The position numbers were made by a program, and so were the translations under genes. The notes beneath the pieces were generated by a model, which was given only the letters and a program-made list of their open reading frames with translations, ran no database searches and was not told the origin of the DNA. A DNA stretch of 64,000 bases from Salvia splendens (taxonomy: Eukaryota > Streptophyta > Magnoliopsida > Lamiales > Lamiaceae): positions 38,174,887 through 38,238,886 of the forward strand of contig NC_056034.1 in the NCBI RefSeq assembly GCF_004379255.2, given 5' to 3'. Positions 23,772 to 34,900 of this stretch are shown here, piece by piece (the first letter of the stretch is position 1; each line of letters starts with the position of its first letter).

Positions 23772-24970
23772 GGCCATCCACAATGAGGCTATCGTCCGCC
23801 ACTGTGGCACCGCGGACGACGGACGATGCATCGTCCGCGCCCGACGCTTAGTCCGCAGACGAAGCATGGACGATAGGGCATCGTCCGCCCACTGTGGGCG
23901 ACACGGACGATGCAACGCGTTTTAGTTTTTTTTTTAATTTTTAAAATTCAAAAATTTTGTTATATATATACCCCAACTTCACTTTTCATTTGTAACTTTT
24001 CGATTAACTTTTAAACTCTCAAATTACGCTATAAAATGGATTACGGTGGATACTCAAGTCCTAGTAGCCTGATGTTTGGAGATGGTGCACGGTGGACGGG
24101 TACACAACCTGGCGAATATCGGTCGTTCAACGCCAACACACAGTACGATCCAGACTTCAGTACGGATTCGTACGGTTTCTCCGACATGGAGCCGTCTCCA
24201 ACTCGCCCTGCCGCCGCTTCCCGTCGTACCAATCCATGTACGGCGACTTCAAGCATTTCAACATTTGGGCGTTCTTGAGCGACAAGCAGAAATTCCAAGG
24301 CGGGATTCTGCACACCGGTGCGGCGAAGAGGATGAAGACCACAGACACTGGTGGTTACACGACCAGCGAAAGTGGAACTCGTCTGGTGGACCTCAACCAG
24401 ACGTGCACGGAGGAAGAGAGTTCCGACACACCGATGTCCTCCCGGCGGCGTCCCATAGGCGTCAAGGCTGCGAAGAACAAGGAGAAGACGAAGGCGACAT
24501 CCTCCTCGGCCGCTGCCCCCCATTGTCGATTCCGACCTCGATCCCGGCGACGATCCAGGTGACACTTGTCTACGCGGATTTGGCAACAAACTCGATGGCG
24601 CGGACGTTGTTAGATACGCACAACGCCCTTATGAAGTGTACGGATCCGGCCCAAGCCGAGCGCCTCCAGAGGTTGAGCGATGAGTTGAGCCGGAAGTTGG
24701 GGCTTTTGTAGGATAGTCATTTTTTTTTCTAACTCGTATAACTTTTTTTTAAAAATCAATGAATTTTTTGTCATTCTTTTAGTTAATCGTTGTGTTTTTT
24801 AATAAGTTTGCATTTATATATTTGAAAATATTTAAATTAAATAACAAAACAATAGTAAAATGCTTAGGGCGCGCCTTAGGGCGCCCCACTGCAAGTGGAA
24901 GGGCGGAAGGATAAAATGCTGACGTGACGGTGCATAGGGCGCGCCTTAGGGCGCCCCATCGTGGATGGCC
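23772..24970 (+). mobile_element. Second ORF1-only PIF/Harbinger element
   Basis: Ends are inverted repeats GGCCATCCACAATG (left) and GGCCATCCACGATG (right, read inward), 13 of 14 identical. Both sides are flanked by TGA (23769-23771 and 24971-24973), a three-base duplication of TNA form. It carries ORF1 remnants on the plus strand and GC-rich subterminal palindromes with repeated CGTCCGC and GGGCGCGCC words. It starts directly after the target duplication of the previous element. Confidence 0.75.
24036..24711 (+). pseudogene. PIF/Harbinger ORF1 remnant
   Basis: The frame starts with MDYGGYSSPSSLMF at 24036. It changes phase near 24230 to one containing NIWAFLSDKQKFQGG, AAKRMKTTDTGGYTTSESG and RPIGVKAAKNKEKTK, and changes again near 24520 to the C-terminal VYADLATNSMARTLLDTHNA segment ending at 24711. 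The RPxGxKAAK block is characteristic of the NAM-associated C-terminal domain found in plant Harbinger ORF1 proteins. The trihelix block seen in the neighbouring copy is missing, so this is both deleted and frameshifted. Confidence 0.75.
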
Positions 24971-25059
24971 TGAGAAATGAAATAGAAGCAGAATATTATA
25001 ACTAAACGCTAATCCCGTATATTCAAAAGTGAAATCATAAAATATGATATACTACTAAC

Positions 25060-26330
25060 TAGGATTTTATTTAATGTCGAACCAATTTTAAATGCCGAAC
25101 TAGAGAACAAATCATGTACACCCATTTTTATAATATGATTTTGACTGATATAATCTTGTGGTCAAATATAATTTACTATAATTTCATTATTTTATTCACA
25201 AAATAATTGCTTAAGGGTATTAATGGAAATCAACATGCAAGATTGGTTATTTCTATACGTGATTCACCCCAAAAATTGTTCTACCTCCTTCCTCCATCTC
25301 CTACCTCTCGCTTACTGCCTCTCTCTCTCTCTTGTGCCTCTGCCTTCGCCGGCGAGTGGCGGCAGGCCACCGGTCATCCCCCCTCTCTCTCGCTCAAAAT
25401 GAACCAATGTAGTGTGCCACCACTGCCGCTGCTACACTGTCGTCGTTCAATCACTTCATCTTATAATAACTGTATTTCATCTTATAATGAAATAACTTCA
25501 CCCGAGAAATGGAAAACTTTCGATTAAAACCTTCCTCATCCATCTTCTACATCTCACTCATTGCATCTCTCTCCAGTGCCTATGCCTTTGCCGACGAGTG
25601 GCAGCTTCATTCCCCCTCTCACTCACGTGTGGCCTCTCTCTCTCTCTCTCACACTATCTGCTCTTGCTCAAACTCGTTCACACTCATCCCCGTCTCAAAT
25701 TTCGAACCATAGCCATCCGAAAAATCCTCTTCATCAATCTCCCCTCTCAGCAACTTATAGCCACCCTTGTTTCGTGATATCCGGTGTCGGTAACCGCCAT
25801 AGCTCGGCTCCCAACGCCGCGTCTCGACTCTCCCCACTCGTGGTACAACATTATTGTTCAGGCACCGACTCGAGGTCAGTCTCGGGTTGAATTTCACCCG
25901 CAACTCGGCCCCGATGTAGTGTGCCTCCACCGCCGTTGCTACACTACCGTCGTTCAATCACTTCATCTTATAATCATTGTACTTCATCTTATAATGAAAT
26001 AACTTCACACGAGAAATGGAAACATTTCGGTTAAAATGAGCCAAATTTTGAACAGTCCAAAATAAATAACTTCATCTTATGATATAATTTCTCCATCTTA
26101 TAATTACATTGTTTCATCTTATAATCAAATAACTTCACCCGAGAAATGAAAATAACTTATAATAATGTATTATGACTAAATAGCCCCTGGTATGAAGTAA
26201 AATGCTCTTAGGATGAATGACGGAAATTATTTGTACAATATCTCATCTCATCCATAAAAAATTAGATCCAATGGCTAATATTTGGTCTCTAGTTTTACAC
26301 TAAGAAGGTGTTGTGCATATAAGGGACCCC
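25060..26330. mobile_element. Uncharacterised element B, related by its ends to element A
   Basis: The left end read outward contains TTGTTCTCTAGTTCGGCATT (near 25098) and shares GACCACAAGAT and AAATTGGTTCGACATT with the right end of element A. The right end contains TTTGGTCTCTAGTTTTAC near 26290. The interior is CT-rich and holds large internal duplications and many CTTCATCTTATAAT words, recalling the TTCATT words of element A. No protein of known family is encoded. Borders are approximate. Confidence 0.45.
25286..26035. repeat. Internal duplications of element B
   Basis: The block at about 25402-25527 (ATGTAGTGTGCCACCACTGC onward, through CACTTCATCTTATAAT to GAGAAATGGAAA) recurs at about 25912-26035. 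The block at about 25286-25360 (CCTTCCTCCATCTC...GGCGAGTGGCGG) recurs at about 25528-25605. Copies are roughly 85-90% alike by eye and interleaved, pointing to successive duplication rather than a simple array. Confidence 0.75.
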
Positions 26331-27940
26331 TACTAACTATATTGAACATTTATAATACTAAGGTGTTCGCATAGAATAAAAAAGAGGATTAGGTATTTTC
26401 AAAATAAATGTGTGAGAATTGTTCAGCCCAATCGTGACCCAAGTGTTCTTTGGCCCAACACATAAAAGGCCTAGTCAGCCGCCCACATGGAACACACTTG
26501 CCCCTTGATGAGGATTGACACCCACATCTTTAACGGATGACACAATAAGAACATGATGATTCGGTTAACCAATTAAAAAAAATTTTATTATTATAATTAT
26601 TTTTTAATAAATATCATACTTTAATTCATTTTATAAATTGTGATATGGTTTTAATCGTATTATATCATATTTTAATTGTATAATACTCCGTAGGATTTTA
26701 TTATGTAATGTCAGGTTTAGGTTGTTATCGTATTTGTCAACTTGAATTGTATCATATCATTACGAATAGGGCTTCAAGTTTTCGATTCAACACGAACACG
26801 TACAAAGATAATGAGTTTGACACCTTATTGGGTTGATAAAATAAAAACTCAACGATTTTAGGTTAATTTGGGTTGGAGATTTGGAGTTACCCTATAATGA
26901 CCCAACCCAATCCGCCCAAATTTCCGAACTCAAGATGCTTAAATGCTCCAACATCTACGGCAACCCACCTGCGCCGACCAGTCCCTTATACTCCAAAACA
27001 CTATAAATGCGCATTTAGGCACCATCTTCTCTCAAGTGTCAAGATTTGGAGTTTCTTGATCATAACAGAGACATCACACACCTTATCTAAACACAAGAAG
27101 GTAAGACGATGGATGCTTTGTGAACCGGTTGAGTTTTAGTGTAAAGAATTTAGGGATGATGATGGTGGCGATAAATATGAAGTGAAATAGGAGATTCTTC
27201 TCCTTTGATAATTAAATGTAAGATTGAATCCTATTTAATTTTTTTCACAAATAAAATCACTAAATTTGAATCAATGTTTTTCTTCGGCCCAGCAGTCTCA
27301 AAATCCGGTACCAGCTGAACCCTATTTAAATTTTATAGTTTTAGTCAACTTACGTAATTACACTTAAACAAAACAAATATTTAACTTGAAGGTTTTTTGT
27401 TTTGTTAATAATTTGTACCCATCGTTATATATGTTACTATAAGCGAATTGATAATAAACTATACATTCAAAAATTAAAAAATAAAATAAAATAAGTGAAT
27501 CCTCATTGCGAACAAAGCCAATAGAACCTCAACATATAGAGTAAGTTTTTATTTTTTGAATTTATTTTTTGAGATTCGTCGGCAATTGGGCCGAAGTTGA
27601 CATTGTTTAGCATTATATACTCGGAATAATAATTATTCATATGATAGAACATACTCTGTATATATTTAAAATGATTAACAATGATATAAATAAAATATTT
27701 TCTCAAATATTAATATTGTTTATTTATGGGAAACTGAATTTTCTATTTTAAAATAGTACAGTACTTTATAAGAAATGGAAAATATTAGAGTTGAGTCAGT
27801 GGGAACTGAATTTAAAACATTCGTGGTAAAAAGCTGAAAATAAACTAATAGAGGGACTCAAGTGAAATTAAGCTAATCTTTTAAACAGATTTATTCGTCG
27901 CACAAATACAAATACAAAGAAGTAGCGTTTCGCGGTTATT
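26331..27940. other. Intergenic DNA upstream of the ALWAYS EARLY gene
   Basis: No coding exons recognised. The 26560-26900 part resembles diffuse repeat DNA but has no definable ends. The last few hundred bases are the distal promoter of the ALWAYS EARLY gene. Confidence 0.45.
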
Positions 27941-27959
27941 ACTCTCACAGAATAAAATA

Positions 27960-28928
27960 AAAATTAAAATCATAAATTCATCCTTCTTCCCTCGCCTCTC
28001 TCTCTCTAAAACGCTCGCTTCTCTCTCTCTCTAAAGTCTCACTACATCGCAGAAAATTCGTAATCACACCCCTTTTGCCACCAATCCTCCGTTAATTTCA
28101 AATCTGGAGCTTTCCTCAAACGTTGTGAATTGAATTCATCGGAAAGGTGAGGGGGGGAGAAGAGGCGAGTTCTTTTTTTTATATTCTCTCTTTTGCTGTT
28201 TTTTTGTGTTTCAATTTGTTTTTTTGTTTCCTTTTGTCTGATTTGAGCGCCGAATGGATAGGGTTTAAAGTGAAAGATTTTGGATTTGTTTTCTGGCGGG
28301 TCTAGCTGATTATCAGTGATAAATGTCGGTTTTTATTCGTCTGGTTGAATTTTTTGAGTTACTCAGAGATTCTTCTTATTTCCCCTTTCTTTTCAGGATT
28401 GTTTTGAAGATCGTTAATTTGAGTTTTTCTAATGCGATTAATTTTGCACTTTTGAGGATCCTTTTTGCTTGGATTTGAGTGAAGTTGTGCGCGCCTGCCG
28501 AGCTAGAGATGTCTCATATGAGTTGATGCTGTTAATATTTCTAGAGCGTATACTTTAAGATAATCCGGGTTACTATTTTTCTGTTCTCTATGATTCAAGA
28601 CACATATGGTTGTGTTTGCTAATCGGACTCTGCTGTAATACATGTCAAGATATTTTAATTGTCAAAATGGGAATTTGAATGTTCACTTTCTGTTCTGTGG
28701 CTATAATATTAAATTCCGATTGTTAGTTTATTTGAACCTCTTGAATATATACTTAGTGGGTATGGGCTCTCATTGTAGTTGGGAGAGGAGTTAGAAGATT
28801 CTTCTCCAGATTTAAAAGTACTTGTTGTTCAATAAATACCTTTTAAAGAGTTTCTGCAGTCTTATGATGACTAACAATTTGATCTCATGATATTTAGTTG
28901 CTATTTTAGGTTCTTATATTAGCACATT
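27960..28928 (+). promoter_or_regulatory. Promoter-proximal region, 5' leader exon and leader intron of ALWAYS EARLY gene
   Basis: CT-rich tracts at about 27995-28040 are typical of plant transcription starts. A likely non-coding first exon ends at 28146 with an AAG/GTGAGG donor. Acceptor TATTTTAG at about 28902-28909 precedes the start codon by 19 bp. The roughly 760-bp T-rich leader intron is of a kind that often raises expression in plants; that effect is inference. Confidence 0.65.
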
Positions 28929-31900
28929 ATGGGGCCCACGAGAAAGTCGAGAAGTGTGAATAAGCGCTATTCTGATATCCCCGAGGTATCCCCCAGCAAA
29001 GATGGAGATAGTTCTAAAAAAAGTAACAGTCGGGTGAGTTTATGGTGAATTAGTTTCTTTTCTTTTACTACCACGTTTTCTGATAACTCACTTCTTGCTG
29101 TTGACCTTTGTCTTATCTCATGGTATTATTCTTGTTTTCTTTTTCCCGACTCATAAAGCGTGAAACAGAACCTTTTATTTCATAGTTTCTTGCCATGCAT
29201 GTTTTCACACCAAAGGAACAAGCTGTTCAAGTTTATAGGAAAACTTTTCTAAGTGCAATAATTTTCATCTAAGTGAAATTTAGTTTTTGGTAGCTCGAAT
29301 TGTTATCATAAGCTGCAGGATTCCAGTACAGTGTCTCACTGTTGATCCTTAAATCCATCTCTTTGGTTCTTTGTTTTGGGGTCATGCATGTGCACATCAA
29401 GCATCAACACAATGACCACATTGTTTTCTTTTCTTAAAACACAGAAAAGAAAGTTGTCTGACATGCTTGGGCCTCGGTGGACCATGGAAGAGCTAACTCG
29501 TTTTTATGACTCTTACCGCAAGCACAGTAAAGACTGGAAGAAGGTCAGTTCAAACTCATATTGTGAAATGTGGAATTTGTTACCTAAAATAACCATAAAT
29601 ATAACTGCAACATGCCGACATGCTAATAAATATGACCATCATGATCTAGATAACAATAGCATCATCATAAACAACGGCCAGTTTGGCTTGATCCCTCATA
29701 GACTAGTCAGTTGATGGCAACAGTTCTTTTAGGACCTAATCTGTTGATTGCTAAATGCTTGCCTCTTTTTCTTCTTTTGCATGTGTACAGGTAGCTGGTG
29801 CTGTCAGAAATCATTCAGCAGAAATGGTGGAGGCACTTTACACGATGAATCGGGTAATTCTGATTTTAGACTAGATGGACTCCATGTTCTTCTACTATGG
29901 ATCTTACTTCACTTATATCAAGCTAGTTTTCATCAGTGAGATTTTTCTTTGCCTTTTGGAGTTCATTGCTGGCTGTTCTAATCGCATAGAATAGCTTTAT
30001 GCTGGGGTGGCTCTAGAAAAAAAAATTATTTTCTTTTAGAGGTCCTTCATCCCTAAATCTATAGTGGCCAATGAGCATTGCAATTTCACCATCTGATTCA
30101 CTTATTTGCTTATCTGCTCAAACAATTGCAATATTGAAAAAAATCCGCCTTAGTGTGTCGCAGATGAATAAATAAGATTTCAGGTTTGTGGTATCATTAG
30201 ACATTGCATCAAGTTTACAACAGTTCATTAGAAATAAGAAAGTGAGACAGTTGTTCGTATAAGTCCTTTTTGTCCACTGGTCGTATGGACTACTGACTAC
30301 AAACTACCAAATGTATACTGGAATCTTTACTGGTGGAAGGACGGGTTCCCCAAATGCTATAAGAAAATTCTTTCAAATTTCAGTAACTATCTATATAAAC
30401 CCATGCTGTCATTCTGTAGACAGTGTTACATGACGTTGTGATTTTTCCAAGAACACATATTGAGATATGCACCATTTCAACAACAATTTCAACTCATATA
30501 TAATTGTTAATTTTAGGCATACTTATCTCTTCCACATGGAACTGCTTCTGCAGCTGGGTTAATCGCCATGATGACTGATCACTATAGCAATCTGGTGAGA
30601 CTACAATCTAATTCGCAGTGCCATCTAATCTTGTGCTCCCTTTAGCCATTTCCATGTTATTAAATGTTCACATAATTTTGATATTCGCGAGAACACAAAC
30701 AACAAGAAGGTGGAATTATCCAGTTATTCTGGTATCCCCTACACACATGCGCGCTTATGGTTTGGCTCTCAGTATATATTTTTATCTTCCATCTCTAAAT
30801 TCCAATACATACAAAGTACTTGTTCATAATTCTCATGACTTGTGGTGATGGAAAACCCAGTTTCTGAGGAATGTTGGTAGTATTAGCATATCTCGATCAT
30901 ATGAATCAGTCAGTTACGAGATACCGTTTCTGATTTCTTTATGATGACAATTATGTAATATATTCTTGGATTTACAGGCAGTAAGTGATAGTGACCAAGA
31001 AAACAATGATGGAGCAGGATCATCCCAAAAGACACAGAAGCGTGCTCGTGGGAAAGTACAGCCTCCCACCCCTAAAGTGCCAGATGAGTACATTGCTTCA
31101 GAATCTCCAATCACTGCATCAAATTATGGCTGCCTTTCATTATTGAAAAAGAAACGCTCTGGTGGTACGTTAGAATCTAGATAAGTCAATATATTTTTTG
31201 TGCGTAACTATGCTGAAAGTCATTCTCCATATACAGTCTTTGTTTGGAACTATGGATCTATGCTTATCTGCTGCGTAGTTTCTGAATTAATTGTGTGTAG
31301 GATCCCTAGGTAGGGAAAAGGTGGACAGTATTTTAGCTTTCAAAATGTAAGGGTATAAATCTCTCCAGCGCATTCTCATGTTTACTCCGGAGTACTTATG
31401 AGTTTCATCTAGTTGTCCTATACATGAGAGCCTCCATTGCTTACTTTGCTTCTGTCCTCCCCCCCCCTGAACTAGCTCTTTTCCCTCAAATAAATATTTG
31501 CCAAATTATGTGGATGTTGTCCCCTGTATCCCTTCATTGGTTATATAATGAATGTACTTTGCATAATGTACATCTTGAGCCTTATGGCAAATTTATTTCT
31601 TATTCAACAGTTAACGTCTTTTTTAACTGGCATGAGTTTAGAAGTACACCCCTGTTTTCTCTTTGCCTGCTAAATGCTGGTCTTCAACAAGACATCCATC
31701 TGAAAATTTGTATATGGTATTTTCTTTTAGGGAGCAGACCTCGCCCTGTTGGAAAAAGAACTCCAAGGTTCCCTGTTTCATTTTCATATGAAAATATCAA
31801 TGGGGAGAAATTTTTTTCTCCAACAAGGCAGGGGCTGAAATTAAAGTCCAATGCTGATGACGATGAAGTGGCTCATGAGATAGCCATAGCTTTGGCGGAG

Positions 31901-34900
31901 GCATCACAGAGAGGTGGTTCCCCCCAGGTTTCTGGTACACTTAATAGAAGAGCTGAAAGTGTAATGTCATCGCCTTTTAGGCATGCTCAAAGAAAGGTAA
32001 TAGTTTGACCTGGTCTAGTGAAATTGAAACAATATATCTTACCCCTCCCTTATAGAACTGATGTTGGTTACAGCCTAATATAGCAGAGATATCAAATGCC
32101 AAGCAGTTGGCAACAGACACGGATGAAGAAGATTTAGAAGGAAGCACAGAAGCTGACACTGGTGAATTGTCTAGGTATAAGCCCCATTTGATTGGATCTG
32201 TAAGTATTGGTACAACAAGACAGAAGGGAAAAAAACTTGAAGGGAGAAAACATGAAGTTGATAACAATATTGAGAGTCATTTGGGTGACATCAAGGAAGA
32301 ATGCAGTGGAACAGAGGAAGGTCAGCAACTGCTGAGTGCAATGAGAAGAAAGTTTGATGTGGAGGTCAATGACACTAAGGTATCCAGATCCCCTATGCAG
32401 AATAAGAAGAAGAGCAAAAAGGTTCTCTTTGGAAGAGGTGTGATATTCATATATCTTCCGTATTAATTCTTGTCCCTTGAATCATAGTATATCACGGATC
32501 ATGGACTTCACCACTTTTGGTATGCTGGACAATAAAAAGAAAATAATTCCATATTACATCTTTAAGGAATGGTTAAAATTTATTCACAATAGATTGTCTG
32601 ACTAATTACAGGCTATTATTTATTGAAACGTGATATTAGGGTTTACTTGCTTTTATAAGTAAGTTCCACAGTTTAGATAATGTTTCTTTTTGGACAATTT
32701 TTTCGACTTGCTCTACCCATTATTATTTATAGAATAAGAAACATCATGCAAAGATGCCAACTAGTTAATTGATTCATTAATCAAACACCTTGACCTTGTT
32801 GAATGTGGATGCATTTCATGTCTCAGAAAACTGTCTGGCCTTCAAGAGTTTGAACATAATATTTTATGGGCTACTTTTCCTTGCAAAAACTTAATTCAGT
32901 TGTAGGAATGGTATCTGGTAGCTTAACTGAACTATATCTCTCTCCACTGTCTTTGAGATTATGATGGATCTTTGCAGACGAAGGACCTGCTTTTGATGCC
33001 TTGCAAACATTGGCGGATTTGTCACTGATGATGCCAACAGATAATGAAGATGGTACGTGTTCAGATCTACTATTTCTTGTTTACTGAAATTCAGATGACT
33101 AAGATGGTTTGCCAAATGTATTTAGCAATTCGTTCACCTAGCTATTACCTTCTCGTGTAGATTACAAGAAAGGTGTCACTACTACTTTCTTAGCATACAA
33201 ACTCTTAAGATTATGTTGATTAGTCATATCCAAGTATTCTGATTTAAAATCAAGCAGTTCACGAGTTTTATGAGGTAAAATTGAAGTTAAATATTTTTGT
33301 CCTAAACCAGCATCTCATTTCGGAATATTCAGTTTATTTGGAAAATAACTTTTGACTGTCACACTGGATGAAAATTTGCATCGCCTTTATCATTCATTCT
33401 ACTTTATGATTTAACTAATATGAAGAATAAAATAATCAGATGAAGATTGACAAAGTGTTGATTTTCTTACATCAGATTCAGTGGTGCTGTTTAAAGATGA
33501 ACATCATGATCATGTTGATGAGTCTGTGCCATTAGAATCTCCGCCAGCAAACCAGCCAAGAGAGAAACGTAGACCCTCAGGGGTAAGAACGAAAGGACAT
33601 CTAGCATCGAGTCTTGAAGTTGCTTCTAGCAAAACATCAAAACCTGGAAAAGGTTCAGTTTTTTATGGTGGTTCTGTTCATGAAGAATACCAGGATTCCC
33701 ATCAGTCTACCACTAAAGCAAGAAAAAAACAAAAGACGCCAGTTTCTAAGGTGAGAAAGGCATATTGTTCATCTTTCATTGTTGATTATTCTCACACATT
33801 TAATTTTGGCATGGTTTTTACCTCTTGCAGAGTCAAAAGCCTGAAACTCATGCTGATGTTCATCTTAGTGGATCACCAGGGATTGAGGTACTCTTATTTT
33901 AGCTGTATAATTTCTTCTTTTTTTTGACATTTATTACACAGTATGACTACTGGAAGGTATAATACAAGTATGCAACCTTAAATTCATCTCCTTCTCTAGT
34001 TGAGAGCTCATCAAACAGTAATGATGCTTTTTTATTAGGTTGGAGATGTAGGCAAGAAATTGATGAGGAGTAAAAAATCTTCCCAGAGCAGTTCCCCGAG
34101 AGTGATGAAAATTTCAGAAAACTCTTCTGGTACTGATTTGCAGAAAGAAGGAAGTGACTCCGCCCAATCAGCCACACAGGTCACGGTCAATAACTTACCT
34201 ACTAAAATGCTGAGCCGGCGCAAGATGAATCTTAAAAAACCATTGGCCAAGAAAGACCTGAAGTTATCTGAAAAGATCTCAAACGATGAGAATAATCTGT
34301 CACTTGGTTTGCTCCATGATACAGTGCCTAGATTTAAGGTTTGGCTTGTTTTAATTCCTTTAAATCCATATTCTTATATAAGTTAAATACTCATTCTCCT
34401 TGTCCATTTTATGGCAAGCAGAACCTGTCTAATTGTTTATCGAATCAACGTCTGAGGAGATGGTGCACTTATGAATGGTTCTACAGTGCCATTGATTATC
34501 CATGGTTTGCAAAGAGGGAGTTTGTTGAATATCTGTATCATGTTGGATTGGGTCATGTACCGAGATTAACTCGTGTAGAGTGGGGTGTCATAAGAAGGTT
34601 TGTTATTTCATTTTCCGATTGCGCAAAACTTTTGTGCTTTTGGTCACCCAAGTTCTGCACCAACACTGGGCTGATAACTAGTTTCTCTATTGCTCAAGCA
34701 GTTCACTTGGTAAACCACGGCGGTTTTCAGAGCAGTTCCTGAAGGAAGAAAAAGATAAGCTTAATCAGTATCGAGAGTCTGTCAGAAAACATTACACTGA
34801 GCTCCGTGAAGGTCTAAGGGACGGACTACCGACTGACCTTGCAAGGCCTTTATCAGTTGGTCAGCGTGTCATTGCTATTCATCCAAAAACAAGGGAGATT

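Noticed and set aside
26560..26900. Possible solo LTR or Helitron upstream of the ALWAYS EARLY gene
   Set aside because: Repeat-like wording is present but I could not find TG/CA ends, target duplication, or a Helitron CTRR hairpin end.
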